Shown: positions 35,508 to 44,167, counted from the first letter of the stretch. The stretch: DNA of 64,000 nt from Achromobacter sp. Bel (GCF_012928505.1 NZ_JABBJN010000002.1:220877-284876); one strand, 5' to 3'. Program-made: numbers and translations. Notes: generated by a model from the letters alone, not told the origin.

Positions 35508-36224
35508 ATGACATCCTCTTCCCTGGACCGCCAGACGCTGCAGCGTGAACATGCGGCGCTGCTTGCCGCCTACGGGCAGGCGCAATCGCATTGCAGCCAA
35601 TTGCTCAGCGCGCAGGCGGCACGGATCCTGTATCTGGAAGCCGAGGCCATGCGGTTGCGCGCGGCGGTCATCCAACGCGATACGGCGCTGGCTTGGGCGC
35701 GGGAAGACCACCGTGCATTGGAAGGATCGATACCGGGCTTGCCCAAGAGGATGGTGCTGGCGCGCCGGGTCACACAGCTGATGGAGCGCATCCAGTGCCT
35801 GATGCGCGAACGGCTGGCCTGGCAGGATCGGGCCAGCCAGGCGAGGGCCCGTCCGGTCGAGCGGGTCGCGGATGTCGCGATCCCCCGACCGGCCGTTGCC
35901 GCGGCCGCGTTGCACGAAAAGTCCGTGCTGTGCGTGGGTGAAGACGCCATGGCGCTGATGCTGACGCGCAAGGTCGTGGAACTGGCCGGGGGCCGGTACC
36001 TGGGGCACAGCGGCGATGGCGATGCCGACGGCGCGACCCTTGAAGCCAGCCTGGTCGCGGCCGACCTCGTTATTTGCCAGACCGGCTGCGTGAGCCACGG
36101 GGCGTACTGGCGCGTCAAGGATCATTGCACCCGTACGGGCAAGCAGTGCGTGTTGGTCGATAAGCCCGAAGCGCTGAACGCCTTGCGCCTGGACGGCGAA
36201 CCGGTGTTCGAGCAGGAACGGTAG
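35508..36224 (+). CDS. DUF2325 domain protein
   Basis: 238 residues from ATG at 35508 with GAGG upstream. The first 120 residues are helical and coiled-coil-like (LQREHAALLAAYGQAQSHCSQLL, LEAEAMRLRAAVIQRD); the C-terminal DUF2325 domain shows KSVLCVGEDAMALMLTRKVVELAGG, LEASLVAADLVICQTGCVSHGAYWRVKDHC and KQCVLVDKP. Cysteines in ICQTGCVSH and DHC are conserved in the family. Function unknown; members are often near redox or iron genes. It lies 72 bases upstream of the hybrid kinase, same strand. Confidence 0.86.
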   Translation: MTSSSLDRQTLQREHAALLAAYGQAQSHCSQLLSAQAARILYLEAEAMRLRAAVIQRDTALAWAREDHRALEGSIPGLPKRMVLARRVTQLMERIQCLMRERLAWQDRASQARARPVERVADVAIPRPAVAAAALHEKSVLCVGEDAMALMLTRKVVELAGGRYLGHSGDGDADGATLEASLVAADLVICQTGCVSHGAYWRVKDHCTRTGKQCVLVDKPEALNALRLDGEPVFEQER

Positions 36225-36296
36225 CGTCGCGTTACCGAGCGTTTCCGCAAAACGGCGCCGCCCCGCAATACAGTGAGTGTTGGCAAAGGGGCAAAC

Positions 36297-39200
36297 ATGT
36301 TGAAGAAGCAAGATCGCGTTGCGCTCCCTTGGACGGATACGCTGGCGCGTCTGGAAGATGAACGCATCATGCTGCAGCGCATTGCCGCAGGCATGCCGCT
36401 GCCGGATGTCCTGGAGCATGTGCTGTACGCCATCGAGGCGCAGTCGAGCGTGGAGTTACGTACGGCGATCGCCTTGATCGACGACACCGGGACGTTCCTG
36501 CTGCACGCCGCGGCGCCCAGCTTGCCGTCGGCCTTCAACGTGGCGGTGCAGCGTACGCCCATCGGACCGCATATGGCGTCGTGGGGCTCGGCGGCGCATG
36601 CGGGAACCGCCGTGTACGTGGAAGACATCGCGACGCATCCGGCTTGGGAACGCTGGCGCGAGCTTGCCTCGACGCATGGCCTGCGGGCGTGCTGGTCGAC
36701 GCCGATCAAGGCGCCTGACGGGCGTCTGCTGGGGGTGTTTTCCAACTACTACAGCACCGTGCGCTCGCCGTCCGCCGACGATATCGACGCCATTGCGCTG
36801 GTGACGCGCAGCGCCGCGCTGGCGATCGAGCGCCATCTGACCGACGCCGCGCTGCGCGATAGCGGCGCGCGGTGGCGCGCCATGTTCGAAGGCATGCAGG
36901 AGGCCTTCTTTTTAAGCGAGGCATTGCGGGACGACGATGGCCGTATCGTGGACTTCCGGTTTCTGGAGGTGAACCCGGCCTTTGAACGCCAGAGCGGCAT
37001 GCGGGAAGGCGACACCCTGGGCCATACGCTGCGCGAAATGATTCCCGGGGTGCCCAGCCAGATCATGGATGCCTTTGCCCAGGTGGTGGAAACGGGCGAA
37101 CCGACCCAGTTCGAGTTCGCCGTGCCGGCGCCCAAGGAGGCTTGGTACGAGGCCCGGGCGCGCAAAGACGGCACCGACCGCATGATGGCGCTGTTCCTGG
37201 ATGTCACGGCGCGCAAGACGGCCGAGACCGAGCTATGGGACGGCCAGCACCGTAAGAATTTCCTGTTGGCGCTGGGAGACCGCATGCGGGAACTGCACCT
37301 TCAGTCCGAGATCGAATTTGCTGCCTGCGAAGGGCTGGGCCAGCATCTGGCGCTTGGGTTCGTGGCGGTGGCGGACTGGTCAGGCGACGAGGCGGAGGCG
37401 TTGGCGCTGTCGACCTGTTGGCGGTCCGGGAACGAGCAATCCACGGAGCAGCCGCTGATTGCCGAGCCATTGAGCGAAGAATTCAAGGCCGCGCTGCGCA
37501 ATGGCCGCACCGCCTATTTGCAGCCGCTGGTGGTGGATCAGGATGGCGATGTCCGGCCATCCACGATCGTGGTGCCGATGCGTCGCTGGGGCCGGCATGG
37601 CGGCGCGCTGTTGGTGCGGCCCCAGGCCAGCAGCCGCCTCAAGGGCGGTGATCTGGCGTTTATCGAAGAAGTGGCGGAACGCATGTGTGGCGCTGTCGAG
37701 CGGTCGCAGTACGCGCGGACGCTGGAGCAGCGCGTCGAAGACGCCATCGCCGAACGCGACCGCATCTGGCGGCTGTCTCCAGAACTGCTTGCCGTCGTCG
37801 ACGCGCACGAGCGCTTCGTCAGCGTCAATCCCGCAGTGCGGCCGATCCTGGGCTGGAGCTCCGAGCAATTCCTGTCGATGGGGCTGGCCGAACTGGTGCA
37901 CCCTGATGACCAGGCGGCCACGCGCGCCGCGATGGCGCAGGCATCGCATGCGGATCCGGCCCAAGCCGTGCGGCATATGGAGAACCGGCTTCTGGGGCGC
38001 GACGGCGTCTATCGTTGGATCACCTGGAGCATGTCGTGGTCGCAAGACAGCCTGTACATGACCGGCCGCGACGATACCGATATGAAGGTGCAGACCGAAA
38101 TGCTGCGAGAGACCGAGCAGGCATTGAGGCAGTCGCAGAAGATGGAAGCGGTAGGGCGGTTGACCGGTGGTATCGCGCACGACTTCAACAATATGCTCCA
38201 GGGCATCACGGGCGCCTTGTACCTGATCAAGCGCAAACTCGACGCCGGCACGCCGGCGCAGGCCGAGCGCTTCATCAATGTGGCCATGGACTCCGCCAAC
38301 CGCGCCGCCCACCTGACGCAGCGGCTGCTGACCTTTTCGCGGCGCCAGCCGATCGACCCGAAGCCTTTCAGCGTGGCGTCCACGCTGCAGTCGATGGCCG
38401 ACCTGTTCCATCGCTACACGGGCGAACGCGTGCATCTGCTGTTTGATCTGGCGCCGGCGCTGTGGACGGTCCGGTGCGACAAGAACCAATTCGAGAACGC
38501 CTTGCTGAATCTGGTGATCAATGCGTGCGATGCGATGCCCAATGGTGGCGCGTTGACGGTCGGCGCGCTGAACCAATCATTGGATGCCGCGCTGCTGCGC
38601 CAGTTCCCCGGGGTGACGCCGGGCGACTTCGTCGAGGTCTCGGTCTCGGACGTGGGTTGCGGCATGGCGCCGGACGTGCTGGCCCACGCCTTCGATCCGT
38701 TCTTCACCACCAAGCCGCTGGGCGAAGGGACCGGCCTGGGGCTGTCGATGATCTATGGATTTGCCAAACAGGCAGGCGGCGTGGCGACCCTGGAGAGCGC
38801 GGTGGGCAAGGGCACGACCGTCAGGCTGCTCTTGCCCCGGTACGACGGCGCGCCGGATGCCATCGCGCGGCAGGAGTCTGCCGTGCGCCAGGTGCCGGGC
38901 TCCGGGCAGCCGTCCATCGTGGTGCTCGTGGAAGACGACACCAATGTGCGGGACATGGTGCGCGAATGCCTGGTCGAACTCGGCATGCAGGTACTGACCG
39001 CGGCGGATGGCGAGGCGGGATTGGAACTGGTGCTGAGCACTGCCGATATCGATCTGTTGGTGACGGACGTGGGCTTGCCCGCCCTGAATGGGCGACAGTT
39101 GGCGGACGCCGCGCGGGCGGCACATCCCGGGTTGAAGGTGCTGATGATGACGGGTTACGCAGAAAGCGCCGCGCATGACCGGGGGTTCCTGGAACACGGC

Positions 39201-39302
39201 ATGGAACTGATCGTGAAGCCATTCTCGTTGGATGTACTGGGTGAACGCGTGCAGCGCATGTTGGCCGAGCCGGGGGAGGCGAGGCAGGATGGCGGGGTTT
39301 AG
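36297..39302 (+). CDS. Soluble hybrid histidine kinase (GAF-PAS-GAF-PAS-HK-REC)
   Basis: 1001 residues from ATG at 36297 (AAGGGG ribosome-binding site at 36286). No transmembrane helix, so a cytoplasmic sensor. Order: GAF about 25-185; PAS about 195-315; second GAF about 325-470; PAS about 485-600 (SPELLAVVDAHERFVSVNPAVRPILGW); HisKA with phosphoacceptor His628 in GGIAHDFNNML; HATPase with NLVINACDAMPNGG and GEGTGLGLSMIYGFAKQAGG; C-terminal receiver with acidic VEDDTN and Asp924 in VTDVGLP. The His box FNNMLQGI is that of kinases with attached receivers. The signal is unknown; a phosphotransfer partner is not adjacent. The NtrC-type regulator at 42738 is a possible partner by proximity only. 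Confidence 0.93.
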   Translation: MLKKQDRVALPWTDTLARLEDERIMLQRIAAGMPLPDVLEHVLYAIEAQSSVELRTAIALIDDTGTFLLHAAAPSLPSAFNVAVQRTPIGPHMASWGSAAHAGTAVYVEDIATHPAWERWRELASTHGLRACWSTPIKAPDGRLLGVFSNYYSTVRSPSADDIDAIALVTRSAALAIERHLTDAALRDSGARWRAMFEGMQEAFFLSEALRDDDGRIVDFRFLEVNPAFERQSGMREGDTLGHTLREMIPGVPSQIMDAFAQVVETGEPTQFEFAVPAPKEAWYEARARKDGTDRMMALFLDVTARKTAETELWDGQHRKNFLLALGDRMRELHLQSEIEFAACEGLGQHLALGFVAVADWSGDEAEALALSTCWRSGNEQSTEQPLIAEPLSEEFKAALRNGRTAYLQPLVVDQDGDVRPSTIVVPMRRWGRHGGALLVRPQASSRLKGGDLAFIEEVAERMCGAVERSQYARTLEQRVEDAIAERDRIWRLSPELLAVVDAHERFVSVNPAVRPILGWSSEQFLSMGLAELVHPDDQAATRAAMAQASHADPAQAVRHMENRLLGRDGVYRWITWSMSWSQDSLYMTGRDDTDMKVQTEMLRETEQALRQSQKMEAVGRLTGGIAHDFNNMLQGITGALYLIKRKLDAGTPAQAERFINVAMDSANRAAHLTQRLLTFSRRQPIDPKPFSVASTLQSMADLFHRYTGERVHLLFDLAPALWTVRCDKNQFENALLNLVINACDAMPNGGALTVGALNQSLDAALLRQFPGVTPGDFVEVSVSDVGCGMAPDVLAHAFDPFFTTKPLGEGTGLGLSMIYGFAKQAGGVATLESAVGKGTTVRLLLPRYDGAPDAIARQESAVRQVPGSGQPSIVVLVEDDTNVRDMVRECLVELGMQVLTAADGEAGLELVLSTADIDLLVTDVGLPALNGRQLADAARAAHPGLKVLMMTGYAESAAHDRGFLEHGMELIVKPFSLDVLGERVQRMLAEPGEARQDGGV

Positions 39303-39423
39303 GTTCGGAGCGGGCCGGCTTGGCAGGATGCCAGTGTTGCAAAGGTAGGTAAAAAATACCCGTCTGGACGCGTGAGACGGCGGCCTGGTCGGGCAACCGG
39401 GCGGAAAGCGGCTGGCTCGGGAC

Positions 39424-39438
39424 GGGAACAGGGCTTGC
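39424..39438 (+). promoter_or_regulatory. Sigma-54 promoter (-24/-12)
   Basis: GGGAACA-GGGC-TTGC: GG and GC are exactly 10 bases apart, TTGC is perfect. The gene at 39475 starts 37 bases after the -12 element. The -24 box equals that at 47198. Lies in the 172-base gap after the hybrid kinase. Confidence 0.7.
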
Positions 39439-39474
39439 GTACAGGTCCGTGCAACCCAACCAAGGAGCCTGACT

Positions 39475-39831
39475 ATGAAAACCCGTGCCATGACTTGCGC
39501 TTTTGTACTGCTGACGGGCTTGACGTCCGCCGGCGCGGCGCTGGCCCAGTCGGCCAGCCCGACCACGCCGTCTTCGACGCCGAACGACGCCTCCGCCGCC
39601 CAGCCTAACCGTCCCTTGCCGGCGGGCCAGATGGCGCCCGCGCCCAACGCGACGCCCTCGACAGGTACCACCGCGCCCGCGACGCAACATAGCGGCACCA
39701 TGTCTTCGGGCAAGAAGCATTCCGATGAAACGCCGAAGCGTCCTCGCGAGGCCAATGACAACGTGCCGCGCACGCCTGCGGCCGGCGCGGCGCCGCCTCC
39801 GGGATATCCGAATTCGGGTGGTTCGAAGTAA
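39475..39831 (+). CDS. Secreted, low-complexity Pro/Ala/Ser/Thr-rich protein
   Basis: 118 residues: signal peptide ending GAALAQ (residue 25), then a disordered mature part rich in Ala, Pro, Ser, Thr and Asn, with a basic-acidic patch KKHSDETPKRPREANDN and no cysteines. No recognisable domain. AAGGAG lies 7 bases before the ATG. It has its own sigma-54-type promoter and is followed by a strong terminator, so it is a single-gene unit and a likely member of the local rpoN2 regulon. The function is unknown. Confidence 0.72.
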   Translation: MKTRAMTCAFVLLTGLTSAGAALAQSASPTTPSSTPNDASAAQPNRPLPAGQMAPAPNATPSTGTTAPATQHSGTMSSGKKHSDETPKRPREANDNVPRTPAAGAAPPPGYPNSGGSK

Positions 39832-39854
39832 CCGCCGCGAGCTAGGCAGCAACG

Positions 39855-39883
39855 AAGAAGGCTTCCCTCGGGAAGCCTTCTTT
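39855..39883. terminator. Bidirectional intrinsic terminator
   Basis: GAAGGCTTCCC (39857-39867), a 2-base turn and GGGAAGCCTTC (39870-39880) form a perfect 11-bp stem, extended by flanking AA/TT pairs. T runs follow in both directions (TTT on plus; TTCTTCGTT on minus). It separates the secreted-protein gene from convergent rpoN2. Confidence 0.85.
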
Positions 39884-39926
39884 GCGTTCGTGCCGAGCCG
39901 CCGACGTATCGCGATGTGCCCCGGGC

Positions 39927-41381
39927 TTAGTGCTGGCGGCGCAGTTCCGCCGGCGGAACCCGCAATTGCCCCCGATACTTGGACACGGTACGGCGCGCCA
40001 GCAGGATGCCGCTGGCGGCCAGTTGCTGAGTCAGGGCCACGTCGGACAAGGGCATGGCGGGGTCTTCGGCGTCGACCATTTCCTTGATCAGCGCGCGGAC
40101 CGCCGCGGCCGAACACGAGCCGCCCGATTCGGTTGCCAGTTCGCGGGAAAAGAAGTGGCGGAATTCGAAAACACCGCGAGGCGTCACCATATACTTGCCG
40201 ACAGTGGCGCGCGACACCGTGGATTCATGCATGTCCAGATCGTCGGCGACTTCGCGCAGCATCAAAGGCCGCAACGCCACCTCGCCATACTCGAAGAAGG
40301 TCTGCTGGCGCTTGACGATGGCCTCGGCGACGCGCTGGATGGTCGTGTAGCGCTGCTCGACGTTGCGCACCAGCCAACGCGCTTCTTGCAGCTCTTGGGC
40401 CATGGGGCTGCGGTCGTCCAGGCGGGCGCGACGGAACAGGTCGGCGTAAGTGCGGTGCAGGCGCGCATGCGGCATCGCATTGCGGTTGGGCAAGACGCGC
40501 CAACGCGCACGCCACTTGTCCACGAAAACGTCGGGCACGACGTATACGGGGGCTTCCGCGCTATAGCGGGCGCCGGGTTTGGGGTCCAGGCTGCGGATCA
40601 GCGCGCACGCGTCGCGCAGCGCTTCGTCCGAACACTCCAGCAGGCGGCGCAGTCCGATGCAATCGTTTTTTCCCAGACGGTCCAGATGCTCGCGCACGAT
40701 GCGCAACGCCAGGTCCCGGGTGCCGGTGTCGACTGCCCGGGCGGCCGTCAGTTGCAGCGTCAGGCATTCCGTCAGGTCGCGCGCGGCCAGCCCGGGCGTG
40801 TCCAACTGCTGCACCAGGCGCAGGGCAGCGGTCCATTCTCCATCATCGGGCGGCGGGTTGAATTCGGGCCGTTCCGCGTTGCAGAGGCTGCCGAGCGGCA
40901 CGCGCAAATAGCCGTCGTCGTCCAGCGCGTCAATGATGAATTCGGCCAGCAGCCGGTCTCGCGGCTGCAGGTGATAGTTGCCCAGATCCAGGGAGAGGCG
41001 TTCCCGCATCGACAACGATGCGCTGGCCCATTGCCCCAGGTCCTTGCCTTCGCCGGTGCCGGACGACGGCATGGGGTAATCGCCGGAATAGGCGGGCGCG
41101 TCCGGCGGGGCGTCTTCACCGTCGCGGTCGGCAGCGGCCGCGGGTTCGGCGGGGGCGTCGGCGTGCTCGCCGCGGCCGGCGGGTGTGACGTCTGGCCCGA
41201 TTTCCGCCTGCTCGGCGTCTTGTTCGTCCCCGTCTTCAAGAAAGGGATTGGTGGCCAGTGCGTGCTCCACCGCGGTCGTGAATTCAAGCGCCGACATTTG
41301 CAGCAGCTTGACGGACTGTTGCAGCCGGGGCGCCAGCGTCATCTGCTGGCGCAGGCGCAATTCTTGCGTAGGGTGGCCCAA
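39927..41381 (-). CDS. rpoN: RNA polymerase sigma-54 factor, probable second copy
   Basis: Sigma-54, 484 residues from TTG at 41381. Region I begins LRLRQQMTLAPRLQQSVKLLQMS; an acidic region II (about 55-110) follows; the core-binding domain, the HTH segment STVSRATVGKYMVTPRG and the C-terminal RpoN box ARRTVSKYRGQLRVP complete it. The frame opens at ATG 41438, but TTG 41381 has AAGGAG at 41387-41392 and lies below a perfect sigma-54 promoter (41435-41449) whose start of transcription would be near 41423, excluding the upstream ATG. The neighbours are not those of housekeeping rpoN (lptB, hpf, pts genes), so it is probably a secondary sigma-54, called rpoN2 here. Confidence 0.92.
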   Translation of the reverse strand: MGHPTQELRLRQQMTLAPRLQQSVKLLQMSALEFTTAVEHALATNPFLEDGDEQDAEQAEIGPDVTPAGRGEHADAPAEPAAAADRDGEDAPPDAPAYSGDYPMPSSGTGEGKDLGQWASASLSMRERLSLDLGNYHLQPRDRLLAEFIIDALDDDGYLRVPLGSLCNAERPEFNPPPDDGEWTAALRLVQQLDTPGLAARDLTECLTLQLTAARAVDTGTRDLALRIVREHLDRLGKNDCIGLRRLLECSDEALRDACALIRSLDPKPGARYSAEAPVYVVPDVFVDKWRARWRVLPNRNAMPHARLHRTYADLFRRARLDDRSPMAQELQEARWLVRNVEQRYTTIQRVAEAIVKRQQTFFEYGEVALRPLMLREVADDLDMHESTVSRATVGKYMVTPRGVFEFRHFFSRELATESGGSCSAAAVRALIKEMVDAEDPAMPLSDVALTQQLAASGILLARRTVSKYRGQLRVPPAELRRQH

Positions 41382-41434
41382 TCGAATCTCCTTGCCAGGA
41401 AGCCGCCGGAAGGCGGCGCATCCTTGATACTCAA

Positions 41435-41449
41435 GCAAACTCCGTGCCA
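41435..41449 (-). promoter_or_regulatory. Perfect sigma-54 promoter of rpoN2
   Basis: TGGCACG-GAGT-TTGC on the minus strand, identical to the consensus at every fixed position. Predicted transcription start near 41423, leaving a leader of about 41 bases with the hairpin GCCGCC-TTCC-GGCGGC (41402-41417) just before the AAGGAG site. Suggests rpoN2 activates itself. Confidence 0.86.
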
Positions 41450-41526
41450 GGCGGGTTTGCGGGCGAGTATGGGGAGGCGAGAGGCTGCAAGCGAAGGCGC
41501 TATTACAAGCCGGCGGTAAGAACTGC

Positions 41527-42528
41527 TCAGCGGTCCGCCAAGCTTTCCTTGTCGTACACGTCCAGCCGGTTGTACAGCGTCTTCAGACTGACGCCCAACG
41601 TGTCCGCGGCCAAGCGCTTGTCGCCGTCATGATGCGCCAGCGTCGCCAGGATGAACTCGCGCTGGGCGCGGCCCAATGGCATGCCGACGGGGAAGCTGAG
41701 GGCGCCGTCTCGCATTTCCGTCCGCTGGCGGGCCGGGGCGCGCGCCAGCAGGTCGGTGTCCAGCTGCGCGTCCGACAGGATGAAAGCGCGCTGCACCACG
41801 TTGCGAAGTTCACGCACATTGCCGGGCCAGTCGTGTTGCTGGATCGCCTCCAGCATCTGCTTGGAGAACGTCTTCTGCGTGCGATGCTGCGCGTTCAAGG
41901 TGTCCAGGAACCGGTGCGCCAGTATCCGCGCATCGTCCCCGCGTTCGCGAAGCGGCGGCACCCGCAGCGGGATGACCAGCAAGCGGTGCAGGAAGTCCTG
42001 GCGCAGCCGGCCGTCGGCGACTGACGCCGCGGGGTCCCGGTTGCTGGCGCAGATGATGCGCACATTGGCGCGCAGCAGGTCGGATCCGCCTACGCGCTGA
42101 TACGTCCCAGCCTCCAGGACACGCAGGAAATGCACCTGCATGTCGGGCGGCATCTCGGTCACCTCGTCCAGGAATAGCGTGCCGCCGCTGGCGTATTCGA
42201 AATAGCCCGCGTTCTGGGCAAGGGCGCCGGTGAAGCTGCCTTTCTCGTGGCCGAACAGTTCGGCGTGCGCTAATGTGCCGCTGATGGCGCCGCAATTAAC
42301 GGCCACGAAGGGATGGCCGCGCCGATCACTGGCCTCATGGATCGCGCGCGCCACGATTTCCTTACCGGCGCCGCTTTCCCCCACGATGAAAACGCTGGCG
42401 TCCGTGGATGCCGCCAGTTGCAATTGGGCGCCCAATTTTTGCATGACCGGCGACAGGCCGGTCACGTCCATCAGAGGGGCGGAGGACGCAATCGCATCCT
42501 CGCGCCCCGTGGTGGTGCGGTTTGCCAT
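41527..42528 (-). CDS. Sigma-54-dependent activator without receiver domain (PspF-like layout)
   Basis: 333 residues: AAA+ domain from about 23 to 255 with Walker A GESGAGKE (50-57), the sigma-54-contacting loop GSFTGA (97-102), Walker B TLFLDEVTEM and the arginine-finger region FLHRLLVIPLRVPPLRER; then a Fis-type helix-turn-helix near the C-terminus (KRLAADTLGVSLKTLYNRLDVY). The N-terminal regulatory domain is only about 20 residues, so activity must be set by a partner protein or by abundance. Upstream of rpoN2 on the same strand (gap 88-145 bases) and divergent from the NtrC-type gene. Confidence 0.93.
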   Translation of the reverse strand: MANRTTTGREDAIASSAPLMDVTGLSPVMQKLGAQLQLAASTDASVFIVGESGAGKEIVARAIHEASDRRGHPFVAVNCGAISGTLAHAELFGHEKGSFTGALAQNAGYFEYASGGTLFLDEVTEMPPDMQVHFLRVLEAGTYQRVGGSDLLRANVRIICASNRDPAASVADGRLRQDFLHRLLVIPLRVPPLRERGDDARILAHRFLDTLNAQHRTQKTFSKQMLEAIQQHDWPGNVRELRNVVQRAFILSDAQLDTDLLARAPARQRTEMRDGALSFPVGMPLGRAQREFILATLAHHDGDKRLAADTLGVSLKTLYNRLDVYDKESLADR

Positions 42529-42672
42529 GTGCTGTTACCTCGGCCCGCCGGGCCTTGTCGCGATGGGTTAATCGTAGTGGCCGGGTAGAGGCAGGAATGC
42601 GACCAGTTGCAAGTATTCGAAAACTTTAGTGGACAGTATCGATTGTTTACGTCTGCCGTCGCCAGAGTGACT

Positions 42673-42692
42673 ATTCTCATTTCCATGAGAAT
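42673..42692. promoter_or_regulatory. Perfect palindrome between the two activator genes
   Basis: ATTCTCAT-TTCC-ATGAGAAT, 8-bp perfect arms, 45 bases before the NtrC-type start at 42738 and within the 209-base divergent gap. AT-rich against its surroundings, so a likely operator or activator site. The half-sites look like Fur half-sites but point the opposite way. No sigma-54 promoter was found in this gap. Confidence 0.5.
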
Positions 42693-42737
42693 GCGCGGCG
42701 CGGACATCGGGCTGCGCACCGCCCATACGGAGAAGCT

Positions 42738-44117
42738 ATGCCTCATCTGCTGATCGTCGACGATGACGACGCGATTCGGGAAACACTGGCCGAGATGGGC
42801 CGCGACTGCGGCTTCTCGGTGGCGCTGGCCGCCAGCGTCAAGGACGCATTGATACAGCTGGAGCGGCAGGCGCCCGATCTGGTGCTGACCGACGTCCGGC
42901 TGCCTGGCGGCAACGGAATGGACATTTTCAAGAATGTCGCCGCGGCCAGTGCCGAAGTCGTGGTGATGACGGGCCATGGCTCGGTCGACTACGCCGTCCA
43001 GGCCTTGCGTTTGGGCGCGACCGATTTTCTGGTCAAGCCCATCTGCATGGAACGCCTGAATGGCATTCTGACGCGGGTCGTGGCCAATGCGGGCGGCGAG
43101 CTGCCCGGCATGCCGTTCGAGGAAGCCGGGCGTTTCGGCAAACTGTACGGCGCCTCCGAATGCATGACGGCGTTGTACCGTCAGATCGGACGGGTAGCGC
43201 CCACCAACGTCACGACCTTGCTGATCGGCGAAAGCGGCACGGGTAAAGAGTTGGCCGCCCACGCGATCCATGAGCTCAGCACGCGTCGCCAACGCCCGTT
43301 CATCGCCGTCAACTGTGGTGCGATTTCCCCTAATCTGATCGAAAGCGAGATGTTCGGCCATGAACGCGGCAGCTTCACCGGCGCCGATCGCCAGCACAAG
43401 GGCTATTTTGAACGCGCGGACGGCGGCACCTTGTTCCTGGACGAGGTCACCGAGATGCCGCTGGACCTGCAGGTGAAATTGTTGCGGGTGCTTGAGACCG
43501 GGCAGTTCATGCGGGTCGGCACCAACCGGGAAATCGGTTGCGACATCCGCATCGTCGCCGCTACCAACCGCAATCCGGAGCAAGCGGTGCAGGATGGCAA
43601 GCTGCGCGAAGACCTGTACTACCGCTTAAGCGTCTTTCCGATCGAACTGCCGCCCTTGCGCGAACGTGGCGACGACATCCTCTTCCTGGCCCAACGGTTC
43701 CTGCAGGCGCAGAACCAGGAAACGGGCAAGAACAAGGTTTTTTCGCCGCAAGCGGCCGAAGCCCTGGCGCAGTACGACTGGCCGGGCAATGTGCGCGAAC
43801 TCAAGAACTTCGTGCGGCGCGCCTTCATCATGGCGGATGGCGACGTCCTGAATGCCGACATGCTGGCGCCGCACGTTTCGCCAAGCAGCGATGCGACGGG
43901 CGGCCAGGTCAGCGTGCCGGTCGGCGAAACGTTGGCGGAGGCCGATCGTCGCCTGATATTGGCCACGCTTGCGCGCTGCAATGGCGTGAAGAAGCAAACC
44001 GCGGCGATGCTGGGCATCAGCCCCAAGACGCTCTATAACCGGCTTGAGGAATACGCCGCGGCCGGTTACGTCCTGCCCGGAGAAGACGGACCGGGCGACG
44101 CGCGCGACGCGGGGTAG
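42738..44117 (+). CDS. NtrC-type response regulator (REC-AAA+-Fis)
   Basis: 459 residues: receiver 1-115 (Asp8-Asp11 cluster, phosphoacceptor Asp52 in LTDVRLPGG, Lys100 in LVKPI); AAA+ domain about 137-375 with GESGTGKE (164-171), GSFTGA (211-216), TLFLDEVTEM and the YYRLSVFPIELPPLRER region; C-terminal Fis helix-turn-helix KKQTAAMLGISPKTLYNRLEEY. All sigma-54 contact and ATPase motifs are intact. Divergent from the receiver-less activator and rpoN2, so it is a prime candidate for activating the sigma-54 promoters of this region. No cognate kinase is adjacent; the hybrid kinase at 36297 is the nearest. Confidence 0.94.
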   Translation: MPHLLIVDDDDAIRETLAEMGRDCGFSVALAASVKDALIQLERQAPDLVLTDVRLPGGNGMDIFKNVAAASAEVVVMTGHGSVDYAVQALRLGATDFLVKPICMERLNGILTRVVANAGGELPGMPFEEAGRFGKLYGASECMTALYRQIGRVAPTNVTTLLIGESGTGKELAAHAIHELSTRRQRPFIAVNCGAISPNLIESEMFGHERGSFTGADRQHKGYFERADGGTLFLDEVTEMPLDLQVKLLRVLETGQFMRVGTNREIGCDIRIVAATNRNPEQAVQDGKLREDLYYRLSVFPIELPPLRERGDDILFLAQRFLQAQNQETGKNKVFSPQAAEALAQYDWPGNVRELKNFVRRAFIMADGDVLNADMLAPHVSPSSDATGGQVSVPVGETLAEADRRLILATLARCNGVKKQTAAMLGISPKTLYNRLEEYAAAGYVLPGEDGPGDARDAG

Positions 44118-44118
44118 G

Positions 44119-44147
44119 CGGCCTCTCCCGGCCGAGGCTCGGGAGAG
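44119..44147. terminator. Hairpin between convergent genes
   Basis: GCCTCTCCCG and CGGGAGAGGC make a perfect 10-bp stem with a 9-base loop, 2 bases after the NtrC-type stop and facing the convergent gene at 44168. No U-tract, so termination is only probable. Confidence 0.42.
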
Positions 44148-44167
44148 GCGCGTCCCGATGCGCCGGT

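Noticed and set aside
41382..41438. ATG at 41438 as start of rpoN2
   Set aside because: It overlaps the -12 region of the perfect sigma-54 promoter and lies upstream of the predicted transcription start; TTG 41381 has a much better ribosome-binding site.
42600..42635. GG...TTGC combination between the two activator genes
   Set aside because: GGAATGCGACCAGTTGC has the wrong GG-GC spacing, so it is not listed as a sigma-54 promoter.
42673..42692. Palindrome as a classical Fur box
   Set aside because: The half-sites ATTCTCAT and ATGAGAAT face away from each other, opposite to TGATAAT-N-ATTATCA, and no iron gene is adjacent.
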